The notes under the pieces: model-generated | Told to the model about the DNA's origin: nothing | Seen by the model: the letters and a program-made list of their open reading frames with translations, nothing else | Databases searched by the model: none | Program-made: the position numbers and the translations under genes | Assembly: GCA_019359725.1 (NCBI GenBank) | Contig: JAHHGR010000002.1 | Span: forward strand, 124,001-188,000 | Source: Aphanocapsa lilacina HA4352-LM1 | GTDB taxonomy: Bacteria > Cyanobacteriota > Cyanobacteriia > Gloeobacterales > Gloeobacteraceae | DNA length: 64,000 bases | Direction of reading: 5' to 3' | In this document: piece by piece, positions 9,549 through 18,450 of the stretch | How positions within the stretch are numbered: the stretch's first letter is position 1 | How the letters are laid out: each line of letters starts with the position of its first letter

Positions 9549-9929
9549 TCACAAATTGACGGCGTTGCGCGTTTCAACCAGCTTGCCGTCCGCGAGCCGG
9601 TAGAAGCTCATGCCCGAGAACTCCATTGGCTGACCGGTCGCGGGCATGCCGCCGAACTCACCGACCTGCACGCCGCTGCCCGTCCAGCGCACCGCCACCG
9701 TGTCCCCTTCTGCAATCAATTGCTCGATCGCAAAATGGACCGGCTCGAAGGCGGCAAGAATTCCCCTCAAATCTTGCCGGGCACCCTCGATTCCCTGGCC
9801 GGGTGGGTTGTGGCCCTTGTCGAGGTAATCCGGTGAGATAATCTCATCGAGGACCGCTTCGCGTTTCTGGTTGTAGGCTTCCTCGTAAAAGCGCCGCACC
9901 ACCGCTTTGTTTTCGTCCGGGCTTGCCAT
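9549..9929 (-). CDS. SnoaL-like / ester cyclase family protein
   Basis: A 126-aa cone-shaped alpha+beta barrel protein of the SnoaL/NTF2-like superfamily. The typical lead is NKAVVRRFYEEAYNQ, followed by DYLDKGHNPPGQGIEG and a DTVAVRWTGSG strand. Family members act as small cyclases, isomerases or ligand-binding proteins. No specific substrate can be named. A strong Shine-Dalgarno AGGAGG (9935-9940) sits 5 nt before the ATG, which makes the start certain. It borders the decayed region that begins upstream. Confidence 0.85.
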   Translation of the reverse strand: MASPDENKAVVRRFYEEAYNQKREAVLDEIISPDYLDKGHNPPGQGIEGARQDLRGILAAFEPVHFAIEQLIAEGDTVAVRWTGSGVQVGEFGGMPATGQPMEFSGMSFYRLADGKLVETRNAVNL

Positions 9930-10081
9930 GGCTGCCTCCTGCCGGTTGCAAAAAAAATCAGGACAATACTATTACTAACGCAGCCGGGCTCAAAAAGAGG
10001 TGTTGTACACAGCACGGCATCACAAAAAACCCGTCGGCTCACGCTGCAGCTGGCTTGCTGTTCAGAGGCAGGTTCATTGCG

Positions 10082-10277
10082 CTACGGCTTGCGCCGGTAG
10101 TTCGCCGTCATAAACCTATGCCACTGCCCGTCGTCGCCCAGCATATGCGATGTCATCACCCGGTGATCGCCGCTCTTGTTCGCATGTCCACTCACCCACA
10201 AGCCTCTGTAGCCACTGGTGTTCGTTGTGCGGTTCGGTCTGCATCGTTGACTCCTGTTGGGTTTCGTTTGTCTTCAC
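10082..10277 (-). pseudogene. DUF1579 family gene with internal deletion
   Basis: The head and tail of a DUF1579 protein are joined with most of the middle missing. The head starts at a GTG at 10277 behind a strong AAGGAGG and reads through [14 protein letters not shown], the conserved DUF1579 opening. After CEQE the frame is lost. A second frame then reads [25 protein letters not shown] and stops at 10082-10084, which matches the usual end of the family. Roughly 100 residues are therefore deleted with a frame change. DUF1579 function is unknown. The intact translation signals suggest recent decay. Confidence 0.75.
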
Positions 10278-10607
10278 TGCTGCACCTCCTTCGCTGTCCA
10301 AAGTTTACCGCGAATGTGAACCTTTGTCCATTTATTCGCGGAAGCACGGTGCCCGGCTCAACGGTTGATCGCAGCACCTCCATCGGACCGTCGACGCGGA
10401 CGGACCGTCGCGCGACTGCTGGTCGAAGCGGTGGCACGGGAGCTACAAGTTGCAGGGCAATTACGACACTCTTCAGTTGTTTCGCCAAACAGCCATTGGC
10501 TCTGCCGACAGCCCAGGAGGAAAATAGCCCCTGAGCTGAGCACGGTTCACCCTTTGATGTTTCTGGCAAGAGCCACTTTCAGACTCCCAGAAATGATCAG
10601 GAGCCAT
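10278..10607. other. 330-bp stretch without an intact gene
   Basis: No complete gene is recognised between the two decayed genes. It contains an 8-bp inverted repeat (CCGCGAAT at 10308-10315 and ATTCGCGG at 10334-10341) in the upstream region of the DUF1579 remnant, which may be an old operator. A short plus-strand frame with SYKLQGNYDTLQLF ends near 10526. It could be the tail of another lost gene, but it was not identified. Confidence 0.4.
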
Positions 10608-10745
10608 ATGAGCACAATCACCACCAAGGACGGCACGCAGATTTACTACTAAAGACTGAAAGTCTATCCGGGCGCGCCCCACGGACTAGCCAGCACCCAT
10701 CGGGAGCAATTCAACACCGACCTGCTGGCATTTCTTCAGAGCTGA
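10608..10745 (+). pseudogene. alpha/beta hydrolase (chloroperoxidase-like), internally deleted
   Basis: The ATG at 10608 follows a good AGGAG (10599-10603) and reads MSTITTKDGTQIYY, the standard start of non-heme chloroperoxidase/esterase-type alpha/beta hydrolases, then hits TAA at 10650. In the same frame the next bases read [19 protein letters not shown] and end in DLLAFLQS and TGA at 10743-10745, the standard end of that family with the catalytic His in PHG. About 240 residues, including the nucleophile and acid, are missing. The join is at or near the TAA. Confidence 0.8.
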
Positions 10746-10916
10746 GTTCGCTTTGCCGGAACCGCTGATCAGTGGTTGCTCACCTGCAGGCAGACCGGCA
10801 GCCAGGCACACACTTGCACCACTTCTGCAGAAATCGTCTCCAGATCCGGACAAGCGCAGTCGCGGCTTGTGCAGCCGAAAAAACGCGGTAGGATAGCGAA
10901 GTATCCAGGACTACAT

Positions 10917-12092
10917 ATGCGTTTGGCAACCCGGCTGGAGAAGCTCCAGTCCAACGTCTTTAGCTTGATGGACGAGGCCAAGGCCAGAGCCCGCAGAGCC
11001 GGCCTCGAAGTGGTGGACCTGTCGCTTGGTTCGTCGGATCTCTCCCCCCCGGCCCATGCCCTGGAGCGCATCCGCGAGTCGATTCTCGATCCGACCTCCC
11101 ACGGTTATTTGCTCTTTCAGGGCACCCGCTCCTTCCGCGAAGCCTGCGCCGCCTGGTACGAACGCCGCTACGGGCTGGCGGTCGACCCGGAGACCGAGAT
11201 TCTGCCGCTCATCGGCTCCCAAGAAGGCACCGCCCACATCCCCCTTGCGGTGCTCGACCCCGGCGATGTGGCACTGCTGATGGATCCGGGCTATCCCTCC
11301 CACGAGGGGGGCGTGCACCTGGCGGGCGGGCAGATCTATCCGCTGGCCCTCAGGCCCGAGACGGGCTATTTGCCGCAACTGGAGCAGATCCCCGAGGAAG
11401 TGCTGGAGCGTAGCCGCCTGCTGGTACTCAGCTATCCCCACAACCCCACCGCCGCCACGGCGACCCTGGCCTACTTCGAGCGGGCGGTCGCCTTTTGTCG
11501 CGCCCACGACATCGTCCTGGTCCACGATTTTCCCTACGCCGACTTTCACCTGTCCGGCGAGCAGCCGCCCTCAATTTTGCAGGCCGACCGCAGGCGGGAG
11601 GTGGCGATCGAATTTTTCAGCCTCTCCAAATCGTTTCACATGGGGGGCTTTCGCATCGGTTTTGCCATCGGCAACCGCGATTTGGTGGCCGCCCTGCGCC
11701 AGGTAAAGGCGAGCATCGACTTCAACCAGTACCGCGGCATCTTAGACGGAGCCGAAGCGGCCCTGCGCGGTCCCCAGGACTATGTGCGCGAGGCGGTCGG
11801 TATTTTCCGTTCCCGGCGCGACCGGGCGCTGGCGGCCCTTGCCCAGGCCGGCTGGCAGGTACCTGCTCCCGAGGCGACGATGTACCTGTGGGCGGCGCTA
11901 CCGGAGTGCTGGCGCGGTTCTTCGGCCGAATTTTGCATCCGTCTGGTGGAGCAAACGGGCGTAGCCCTCGCCCCCGGCTCCGGCTTCGGCTCCTCCGGCG
12001 AAGGCTACGTACGCTTCGCACTGGTGCGCTCGGAGGACGTGCTCGAGCGGGCCATTGCGCAGATTGCTGTGTTTTTGCAGAGAAGCCGTTAG
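10917..12092 (+). CDS. class I/II pyridoxal-phosphate aminotransferase
   Basis: A 391-aa fold-type I aminotransferase resembling the LL-diaminopimelate/alanine aminotransferase branch. The PLP lysine lies in FSLSKSFHMGGFRIGF. LSYPHNPTAATAT supplies the conserved NPT motif, VLVHDFPYADF gives the Asp that contacts the pyridine nitrogen, and the C-terminal FALVRSEDVL region holds the carboxylate-binding Arg. The start is ATG 10917 with AGGA (10907-10910) 6 nt before it. A longer open frame to 10776 has no support. The substrate is not determined by the sequence. Confidence 0.9.
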   Translation: MRLATRLEKLQSNVFSLMDEAKARARRAGLEVVDLSLGSSDLSPPAHALERIRESILDPTSHGYLLFQGTRSFREACAAWYERRYGLAVDPETEILPLIGSQEGTAHIPLAVLDPGDVALLMDPGYPSHEGGVHLAGGQIYPLALRPETGYLPQLEQIPEEVLERSRLLVLSYPHNPTAATATLAYFERAVAFCRAHDIVLVHDFPYADFHLSGEQPPSILQADRRREVAIEFFSLSKSFHMGGFRIGFAIGNRDLVAALRQVKASIDFNQYRGILDGAEAALRGPQDYVREAVGIFRSRRDRALAALAQAGWQVPAPEATMYLWAALPECWRGSSAEFCIRLVEQTGVALAPGSGFGSSGEGYVRFALVRSEDVLERAIAQIAVFLQRSR

Positions 12093-12389
12093 AGCAGGTG
12101 TTAGGGTAAAACTGCTCCCCGCCCAGCTTTCCAGCTACCCTTCTAGGCGCAGCGCACACGCAGAACTGTGCCGCAGTCGACACGCGTCGTGCAGGTCCTG
12201 GAAGAATAAACCGATCCCACCCACACAGCCTCGTTCTCAGTAGTGCCACTAAGTCCGGGGGGTGTCGGGGGGGTGGCACCCCCGCGAGGCGGGGAGGGGG
12301 AGAGCGCGAGAGGGGAAGCGCGAAGGGGGTTCCGCCTCTCGCTCCACAGACCCGCGTGCAGCACCATGTTTCGGCAACTTCAAACCGCC
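12093..12389. other. intergenic region with G-rich hairpin element
   Basis: No gene is seen. The second half, about 12255-12345, is strongly G-rich and holds nested hairpins: GGGGG TGGCA CCCCC at 12269-12283, and an 8-bp inverted repeat GCGAGAGG (12306-12313) with CCTCTCGC (12335-12342). It lies between convergent genes, so it may terminate both. Its length and composition look like a dispersed repeat. Confidence 0.5.
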
Positions 12390-13067
12390 CTAGAAGCCGA
12401 TCAGCTCCAAATTCACCCCAAAGCTGGTGTCGGTGCGGATCGATGAATTAACCCACTGGACGGTGGTAGTCAGCCGCAGGCGCGGATTGAGCGAGTAGCC
12501 GAATTCGAGCAGCAGCCGGGTGATCGCCCCACCCTGGTCGGGGGTCACCCACGAAGGAGTAAAAGCGATATCGGCGGCGCGCGGCGAGAGGGCGAATAAA
12601 AACTTGGCCCCCGCCTCCAGACCGTTGCGGGTGATCCCGTCGATGACCAGGTTGCGGTAGCCGAACTGGGGGGCGACGTTGAAGTACGACCCAAGGGGCA
12701 GGATGTAATAGCGTGCGTTCGCCCCCCACTGCTGGTTGCTGGTGCCGCTGCGCCAAAAATCGCCGCTCAAGCTCAGACGCGTTCCCCCCAGAATGACATC
12801 CTGCAGCGTCGCGGTGTAAGCAATCTCGCCGCTGCGGCTGGGGGTGAAGGCGATACCGATGCCCAGGCGGGTCGGGAAAGCTTGGCCGTTTTCAATGTCG
12901 TAGAGCAAATCCGGCGGGTTGGCGATCCAGCGGCGGAAGACCGGGCTTTCTCGCTCCAGTTCAGAGTTGGGTAGCAGTTTGGCTCCCGGCGGCGCGGGGG
13001 GAATCTGGGCAGCGGCGCCGATGGCCGTCAGCAACAGCAGCGCCGCAACGAAGGACCAGCAGTGCAT
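12390..13067 (-). CDS. secreted, probable outer-membrane beta-barrel protein
   Basis: A 225-aa protein with a signal peptide (MHCWSFVAALLLLTAIGAAA) followed by alternating hydrophobic/polar strands such as LSLSGDFWRSG, YILPLGSYFNVAPQFGY and LRLTTTVQWVNSS. It ends in an aromatic residue (LELIGF), as outer-membrane barrels do. No family was recognised. Its ATG overlaps the TGA of the upstream SagB-like gene by one base (TGATG), which indicates translational coupling, so the two products are likely made together. A barrel that serves the oxidoreductase or its product is possible but unproven. Confidence 0.7.
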   Translation of the reverse strand: MHCWSFVAALLLLTAIGAAAQIPPAPPGAKLLPNSELERESPVFRRWIANPPDLLYDIENGQAFPTRLGIGIAFTPSRSGEIAYTATLQDVILGGTRLSLSGDFWRSGTSNQQWGANARYYILPLGSYFNVAPQFGYRNLVIDGITRNGLEAGAKFLFALSPRAADIAFTPSWVTPDQGGAITRLLLEFGYSLNPRLRLTTTVQWVNSSIRTDTSFGVNLELIGF

Positions 13068-14587
13068 CACTCGCCGCCCCGCTGCGGCTGCAGGCGGCCA
13101 AGGGTGGTGATATAGAGCACAGCCTCCTGTTCGGGGATGCCCAGCACTTCGTTGACCTCGTCGTCGAAGAACCCGCCGATGCCGCTCACCCCCAATCCCA
13201 GGTGAATCGCGGCCAGGTTGAGCCGTTGGCCGAGGTGGCCGCTATCGAGGTGCAGCGTGCGGTAGACCCGCTCGCCAAAGCGCTCCGCCGCCGCCTGCAG
13301 ATCGGCGGTGTGGATGACGACAGCCGCACTGTCGCGGCCGAGTTCCTGGCCCAGGCAGAGGTGGTGCACCTCGCGGCGAAAGTGCTTGAAGCGAATCTGG
13401 CGCAATTCGCCCGCCCGGGGCGCGTAATAGTAGCAACCCGCCTCCAGACCCTCCACACCCAGCACAACCACAAAAGTCGAGAGCAAAAACAGATGGGCGT
13501 ACTGCGGGTCTGGATCCAACCCCTGATCCGCGTAGCGCTGCGGCCGGTAGGTGAAATCGAGCAACGCCGCCAACTCGTCAAATTTGAGATCCGCGCCGGT
13601 GTACTGCCGGGTGGAGCGGCGGCGCAGGATGGTTTCGTCCAATTTCCCCCGCCAGTCGAGCGCTTCCCCAGCCACCGGCACCTTCAGACAAAACGAAAAG
13701 TTGTATTTATCCTCAGTCCCGGAGTCGGCCACAGACCCTTCGGGGGCGGTGACGAGCTTGGACACCTCGTGCAGGTAAGCGAGGCGCTGGCCCTCGGGAA
13801 CCGGCGGGTAATCGAACTGCACCGGCGAGGGCAGGGCCGTGGGACCATCTTCGGGGTCCGCATCCGCCCCCTCGGCAAGTACGGCCACCGCCAGCACTTC
13901 TTCTTCTAAGGCCGGCAAAAATAACAGCGCATTGAGCGCGTCGTCGGCAAACCCGGTAACCAGCCGGACGCGATAATCAGCAAGGGCGGCGGCCAGTTCC
14001 AGATTGCCCAGCAGGTGGCCGCTGTCAAGAAAGACCCGCCGGTAGGCCCGATCTTCATACCGCCATGCCGAGCGATAAAACACGCCACCGACCACGACGG
14101 CGTAGGAAGCGCGCTCGAAGGCGGGATGCCCGAAACACGCCTCGCGGGCTTCCTCCCACACATTCCCGCTCCAGAAGCGCACCAGACTGTGGCTGGGCAC
14201 CTGGTAGTTGTAGATCCCGGGCGGCAGCCGCGGATCGTCGCCGCGGCTTACCAGATACACTTCCGCCGGGTACAGCCCGCCCGCCGAGGGGGCGGCGCGC
14301 ATATAAAAAGGCCGCTCGGGGTAGGGCACCACCGCCGTCGCCCCGTAGGTGAGATAGAGCACCCGCGACAGGCGACTGCGCGGATCGTCCGCCTGCTCCA
14401 ACCCCGGGCCGGGCAGGTAGGGCCTCAGATCGAGCAGTTCGCCGGTGCGGTACTCCTTGGTGGCGGTGGGCTGCTTCGACCAGTCGAGGGCGCTCCGGCG
14501 CCGGGTGAGACCTTCGGGAGAGTACTTGGTCTTCTCGTGGTAAAAGAGGCAAAAAGGAGACGCCCCAGGGGCCTGCGAACGCGCCAT
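13067..14587 (-). CDS. SagB-type oxidoreductase with two nitroreductase-like domains
   Basis: A 506-aa protein with two tandem copies of the SagB/ThcOx nitroreductase-like fold. Copy one spans about residues 60-230 (AAPSAGGLYPAEVYLVS, then HLLGNLELAAA). Copy two spans about 300-495 (ILRRRSTRQYTGADLKFDEL, then GHLGQRLNLAAIHLGLGV). FMN-dependent relatives oxidise azolines to azoles in peptide natural products, but many stand-alone cyanobacterial versions have no known substrate. No YcaO cyclodehydratase or precursor peptide is seen nearby, so an azole biosynthetic role is not supported here. The following barrel-like gene is coupled by a one-base overlap. Confidence 0.85.
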   Translation of the reverse strand: MARSQAPGASPFCLFYHEKTKYSPEGLTRRRSALDWSKQPTATKEYRTGELLDLRPYLPGPGLEQADDPRSRLSRVLYLTYGATAVVPYPERPFYMRAAPSAGGLYPAEVYLVSRGDDPRLPPGIYNYQVPSHSLVRFWSGNVWEEAREACFGHPAFERASYAVVVGGVFYRSAWRYEDRAYRRVFLDSGHLLGNLELAAALADYRVRLVTGFADDALNALLFLPALEEEVLAVAVLAEGADADPEDGPTALPSPVQFDYPPVPEGQRLAYLHEVSKLVTAPEGSVADSGTEDKYNFSFCLKVPVAGEALDWRGKLDETILRRRSTRQYTGADLKFDELAALLDFTYRPQRYADQGLDPDPQYAHLFLLSTFVVVLGVEGLEAGCYYYAPRAGELRQIRFKHFRREVHHLCLGQELGRDSAAVVIHTADLQAAAERFGERVYRTLHLDSGHLGQRLNLAAIHLGLGVSGIGGFFDDEVNEVLGIPEQEAVLYITTLGRLQPQRGGE

Positions 14588-14622
14588 AACTGTTTCGCGG
14601 TGCAGTGCTTCCGCATGATAGC

Positions 14623-15213
14623 CTACGGCTGCTCGCCCACCGGCAGCGGACTTTGCTGGGCTTCCTCGGGCACATCCTGGGCGGGCGCCACCTCGGGGGC
14701 CACCGCTCCCTGCCAGGCCAGTTGCATCGCCTGCAGCACCAGTTCAGGGTCGACAAGTTTGCCGCGGTGGCGCAAGGTCCAGTGCAGGTGCGGTCCGGTG
14801 GAGCGTCCCGTGCTGCCCACCGCCGCCACCACTTCCCCGGCGCGCACCGTCCGGCCTTCCTGGACGCCCACGGCGCTGATGTGGCAGTAGGTACTCGTCC
14901 AATCGCCGGAGGTGACGACGACGTGCCAGCCGCAGCGCCCGTCGTAGCGCACCGTGCGCACCTGCCCGTCGGCCCAGGCCCGGATGTAGGTGCCCACCGG
15001 CGCGGGCATGTCGAGGCCGCTGTGAAATTCGCGGCGGCGGGCGCCGGTGGGCGAGGTGCGCCAGCCGAAGCGCGAAGAAAAGCCGCTGAAGTTTTCAAGC
15101 GGAAAGGAGACCTGCCGCCACAGCGCCAGTGCATTTTCGCTGGCCGGGGCAGGAAGCCCCAGGCTTGCAAGCAAAACGGCGACCAGCACTGGCCTGCGCC
15201 ACATCGACGGCAT
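14623..15213 (-). CDS. secreted M23 family metallopeptidase
   Basis: A 196-aa LytM/M23 protein with a signal peptide (MWRRPVLVAVLLASLGLPAPA). Zinc ligands are visible: His and Asp in REFHSGLDM, and the HLH of GPHLHWTLRH, with a further catalytic-type His in STYCHIS. It probably cleaves peptidoglycan cross-bridges in the periplasm or activates amidases. Ser/Pro/Gln-rich residues end the chain. The first Met (15213) and the Met at 15204 are both possible starts. No partner gene is obvious: the ABC exporter diverges upstream and the SagB gene lies downstream. Confidence 0.9.
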   Translation of the reverse strand: MPSMWRRPVLVAVLLASLGLPAPASENALALWRQVSFPLENFSGFSSRFGWRTSPTGARRREFHSGLDMPAPVGTYIRAWADGQVRTVRYDGRCGWHVVVTSGDWTSTYCHISAVGVQEGRTVRAGEVVAAVGSTGRSTGPHLHWTLRHRGKLVDPELVLQAMQLAWQGAVAPEVAPAQDVPEEAQQSPLPVGEQP

Positions 15214-15321
15214 CTCCCCACCACTGCCGTAAGCTTACTCCAAAGTGGGAAAATGCAAGAACCCTATATCCTCCGCAAGGGAGAGGCCCGGCGGGGGATC
15301 TCCACCACCTAAGATAGTCTG

Positions 15322-16263
15322 ATGCTCCTTGACGCCCGTGACCTGCACAAGTCCTACGGCAAACGGCAGGCGGTCGTCGGTCTGACCTTGCAGGTAGCCG
15401 CGGGCGAAATTTTTGGTCTGCTCGGGCCGAACGGAGCCGGCAAATCGACCACCATCAAGATGCTCGCGGGGCTGGTGGCGCCGGATAGAGGGTCGGTCCG
15501 GGTGGCGGGCTTGGACCTGGTCCGCTCCGCTTGCGCGGCGAAACGCCTGGTGGGCATCGTGCCCCAGGAGTTGGCCGTCTATCCGGGGTTGAGTGCTCGC
15601 GACAATCTTGCTTTTTGGGGCGAACTTTATGGCCTGTCCGGCAGGCGTCTGGCGGCCCGCATCGGGGCGGTGCTCGAAGTGGTGGGCCTTGCCGAGCGCG
15701 GGCGCGAACCGGTCGAACGCTTCTCTGGCGGCATGCAGCGGCGATTGAACCTGGCGATTGGCCTGATTCACGAGCCGCGCTTGCTGCTACTGGACGAACC
15801 GACTGTGGGAGTGGACCCCCAGAGCCGCAACCGCATCTTCGAGAGCATCGAACAACTGAGCCGGGAGGGAATGGCGATCGTCTACACCAGCCACTATCTC
15901 GAGGAAGTCGAACGCCTCTGCCGGCGCGTCGCGATCGTCGACAGCGGCCGGCTGATCGCCGAGGGCACCCCGGCCCAACTGCAGGCGGCAGCCGGCCACG
16001 GTCTGGTGGTGCTCACGGTGCAGCAGCCCCTGGAGGAGGCCGCCGCCGCGCTCGTCGCTCTGCCGGGGGTGGTCGGGGTGCACCAGGAGCAAGGGGATGG
16101 CCGGTTGACGATGGCCGCTCACCGCCCCCAGCAGGTGCTCGTGGCGGCCCTGGAAGTGCTCAGCAAAGCGGGGATCGGCGTTTCGGGCGTGCAACTGGTC
16201 GAATCGAGTCTGGAGGCGGTCTTTTTGCAACTGACCAGCCGCTCGCTCAGGGACGAACCGTGA
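15322..16263 (+). CDS. ABC-2 type exporter, ATP-binding subunit
   Basis: A 313-aa ABC ATPase of the drug/antibiotic exporter branch. Walker A is GPNGAGKST, the signature is [15 protein letters not shown], Walker B is [13 protein letters not shown], and the switch His lies in [10 protein letters not shown]. About 80 residues follow the nucleotide-binding domain, as in the DUF4162-type tail of DrrA-like subunits. Its stop codon overlaps the start of the permease gene by four bases (GTGA), so the two form one translationally coupled exporter. Confidence 0.93.
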   Translation: MLLDARDLHKSYGKRQAVVGLTLQVAAGEIFGLLGPNGAGKSTTIKMLAGLVAPDRGSVRVAGLDLVRSACAAKRLVGIVPQELAVYPGLSARDNLAFWGELYGLSGRRLAARIGAVLEVVGLAERGREPVERFSGGMQRRLNLAIGLIHEPRLLLLDEPTVGVDPQSRNRIFESIEQLSREGMAIVYTSHYLEEVERLCRRVAIVDSGRLIAEGTPAQLQAAAGHGLVVLTVQQPLEEAAAALVALPGVVGVHQEQGDGRLTMAAHRPQQVLVAALEVLSKAGIGVSGVQLVESSLEAVFLQLTSRSLRDEP

Positions 16264-17471
16264 AGACACTGCGCCAGATCTGGGCGCTCACCTGGAAGGA
16301 TCTGCGCCTGCTGGCCGGCGACCGCACGGCCATCGTCACCCTTTTCATTCTGCCGGCGCTGTTTTTGATGGTGATGAGCCAGGCCCTCGCCGGGCTTTAC
16401 AATCGCGGCCAGTTGCCACGGGTGCTGACGATCAATGCCGACCGCGGCCCGGTGGCCGCCAAAATCCTCGACCGGCTCTCCGGGGCCGTGCGCCTGGAGG
16501 CTGCCCCAGATCGCGCTGCGGCCGAGGCTCGCCTGAGAAGCCGCGAGGCGGCGGCGGCAGTCGTCTTCGGCGACAACTTCAGCCGTCTGGCCGAGGGCGG
16601 TGGGCAACCCAGCGTCGGTTTCATCGTCGATCCGGCCGCTCCGCGCGAGTTGCTCGCTCCTATCCAGGGAGCGATCCGGGGGGCGGCGGAGCGCACGCTG
16701 GCCGAGGTGGTGCTGCCCATTCGTCTGCGCGAGCGCGTCGACGACCTGGTGGCCCAAAGTCCGGATCCGCTGGTTTTTTTGCCGCTGGCGGGTGCTTTCG
16801 ACAATTTGCAGGTGGGGGAAGTTGCGCTCAAAGAGGAGTACCCGAGCGGCAGCGCCCCGCCCGCCCAGCGCCCCGGCAGCCTCCAGCAGAACGTCCCGGC
16901 CTGGACAATCTTCGGTATTTTCTTCATTGTGAACGCCCTGGCCCTCTCGATTCTGCGCGAGCGACAGAGCGGCACCCTCACCCGCCTCGCGGCGGCACCC
17001 CTCAGCATTCCTGTGCTACTGGCGGGCAAACTGTTGCCTTTTTATCTGATCAATCTTGTCCAGGCGGCTCTGATGTTTGCCCTGGGCATCTTCGGCCTTG
17101 GCCTGCAGGTGGGGGCGCAGTGGCCGGCGCTCATCCTGGTCACCCTGGCCGTTGCGGCGGTGGCCACCAGCCTGGGGCTGCTCATCGCCACCCTGTTCGA
17201 GACGCCCGAGCAGTTGGGGGGAATCGCAAGCGCGCTGGTGGTCGTGCTCGCCGCCCTGGGCGGCATTTTGGTGCCTGGTTTCGTGATGCCCGAATTGATG
17301 CGCAGACTGGCCACCCTCACCCCCCAATACTGGGCCTTGGAAGGCTACCAAAGCGTGCTGTTGCGCGACGAAGGCATCGGCGGAGTCCTGCCGCAGGTGG
17401 GGGTGCTGCTGCTGTTCGCCCTTGGGCTGTTCCTGCTTGCCGCCTGGCGCCTTGGCCGCACGCCCGTTTGA
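16260..17471 (+). CDS. ABC-2 type exporter, permease subunit
   Basis: A 403-aa ABC-2 membrane protein. The first helix (TAIVTLFILPALFLMVMSQA) is followed by a large extracytoplasmic domain of about 190 residues and then five helices, the layout of YhfH/YbhS-type exporters. The C-terminal helix block contains GGILVPGFVMPELMRRL, typical of the ABC2_membrane_3 family. The start is the GTG at 16260, which overlaps the ATPase stop. The frame itself is open far upstream but that part lies inside the ATPase gene. The substrate is unknown. Confidence 0.9.
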   Translation: MKTLRQIWALTWKDLRLLAGDRTAIVTLFILPALFLMVMSQALAGLYNRGQLPRVLTINADRGPVAAKILDRLSGAVRLEAAPDRAAAEARLRSREAAAAVVFGDNFSRLAEGGGQPSVGFIVDPAAPRELLAPIQGAIRGAAERTLAEVVLPIRLRERVDDLVAQSPDPLVFLPLAGAFDNLQVGEVALKEEYPSGSAPPAQRPGSLQQNVPAWTIFGIFFIVNALALSILRERQSGTLTRLAAAPLSIPVLLAGKLLPFYLINLVQAALMFALGIFGLGLQVGAQWPALILVTLAVAAVATSLGLLIATLFETPEQLGGIASALVVVLAALGGILVPGFVMPELMRRLATLTPQYWALEGYQSVLLRDEGIGGVLPQVGVLLLFALGLFLLAAWRLGRTPV

Positions 17472-17565
17472 ATGTACGGCGCCCGGCGGCACACACGGGG
17501 AAAGGCAATGGCGTGCGAAATCGAAGCGTCCACAGCTTGCTGTGCCAGTTGTCGACGGATCTGCC

Positions 17566-18252
17566 CTAAAGCGCTTCGCCGGCCAGTTCCGCATCGACAC
17601 CCGCCTTCACCAGCACGGGCCGCTCCTTGCGCGCGAGCAGGTGCTCGACAATCTTGCCAAAATCATCGAAGACCTGATTTTCGATCCGCCGGCGCATCCG
17701 CTCGGCGGTGCAGCTTGCCCCCAGCGTGCGCAGGGTGTCGGTGAGGTAGCGCACGTGGCGCTGTTCGTCGGCCAGGACCGATGCGAGTCCGGCGCGGGTC
17801 CTGGTGAGGTGCTGCGGAATGGTGCGGATCAAACTGCGCAAGGCCCGCACTCCCCCTTCTTCAGCAATCAAAATACCCGCGAGCAGGTCCGCCAGAGGAA
17901 TCTCCGCCAGATCTTCGCTTTGATGAAAGCGCTTGATTGAGCCTTCTCCAACGCTGGCTGAAGCCTGTACTGCCGCCGGGCTCTCAGCATCGATGCTCAT
18001 CTTCTCGGCGGCCACAGCACGGCGGAAAATCACGGCGTGGCGCTCTTCGTCGCAGATGTGGCGCTGCATCAGTCCGTCGAGCCAGGCGGGCATCTCGGCT
18101 GCCTTGGCCTGGCGGATGCGCTCCAGGGTGCGCCCTCCTTCTGCCTCCTGCAAGGCGAGCGAAGCAAAGACATTCACCCGCTGTCTGGCGTCGGCCGCCG
18201 CCCGGCCGTAAAAGTATCCCGTCAACCCGGCAATCAAAAGGCGCTTCACCAT
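17566..18252 (-). CDS. ferritin-like di-iron protein
   Basis: A 228-aa all-helical protein with a duplicated carboxylate-bridged di-iron pattern. There is a Glu in ALQEAEGG, EExxH-type DEERHAVIF, a Glu in LIAEEGGVRAL, then DEQRHVRYL. The order E...DEExH...E...DExxH is that of ferritin-like oxidases such as COQ7, and the sequence starts with a membrane-associating MVKRLLIAGLTGYFYG. An oxidase or iron-handling role is inferred. No quinone or tRNA-modification partner gene is next to it. It is convergent with the ABC exporter and divergent from sbcC. Confidence 0.7.
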   Translation of the reverse strand: MVKRLLIAGLTGYFYGRAAADARQRVNVFASLALQEAEGGRTLERIRQAKAAEMPAWLDGLMQRHICDEERHAVIFRRAVAAEKMSIDAESPAAVQASASVGEGSIKRFHQSEDLAEIPLADLLAGILIAEEGGVRALRSLIRTIPQHLTRTRAGLASVLADEQRHVRYLTDTLRTLGASCTAERMRRRIENQVFDDFGKIVEHLLARKERPVLVKAGVDAELAGEAL

Positions 18253-18450
18253 CGGCTGTCCCCCGCGACTGCCGCCAGTGTAACGTCTTGGTCGGCAGCC
18301 GGGCGCCTCCGAACAGCCGTCGGCGCGGAGCAGTAGAGCTATTCTCTAGAGGAGTGCCGCCGGACGACACAACATCTAGCGCCCGAGCGCTTTTCCAAAC
18401 CGCTCGGCGCAAGCTAGAGTCATTGCAGACATGGACAGATTCCCACAGCC

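Noticed and set aside
13067-14587. A thiazole/oxazole-modified peptide cluster around the SagB-like gene
   Set aside because: No YcaO cyclodehydratase, no leader-type small peptide gene and no dedicated transporter next to it; the ABC-2 exporter is 735 bp away and divergently placed beyond an M23 gene.
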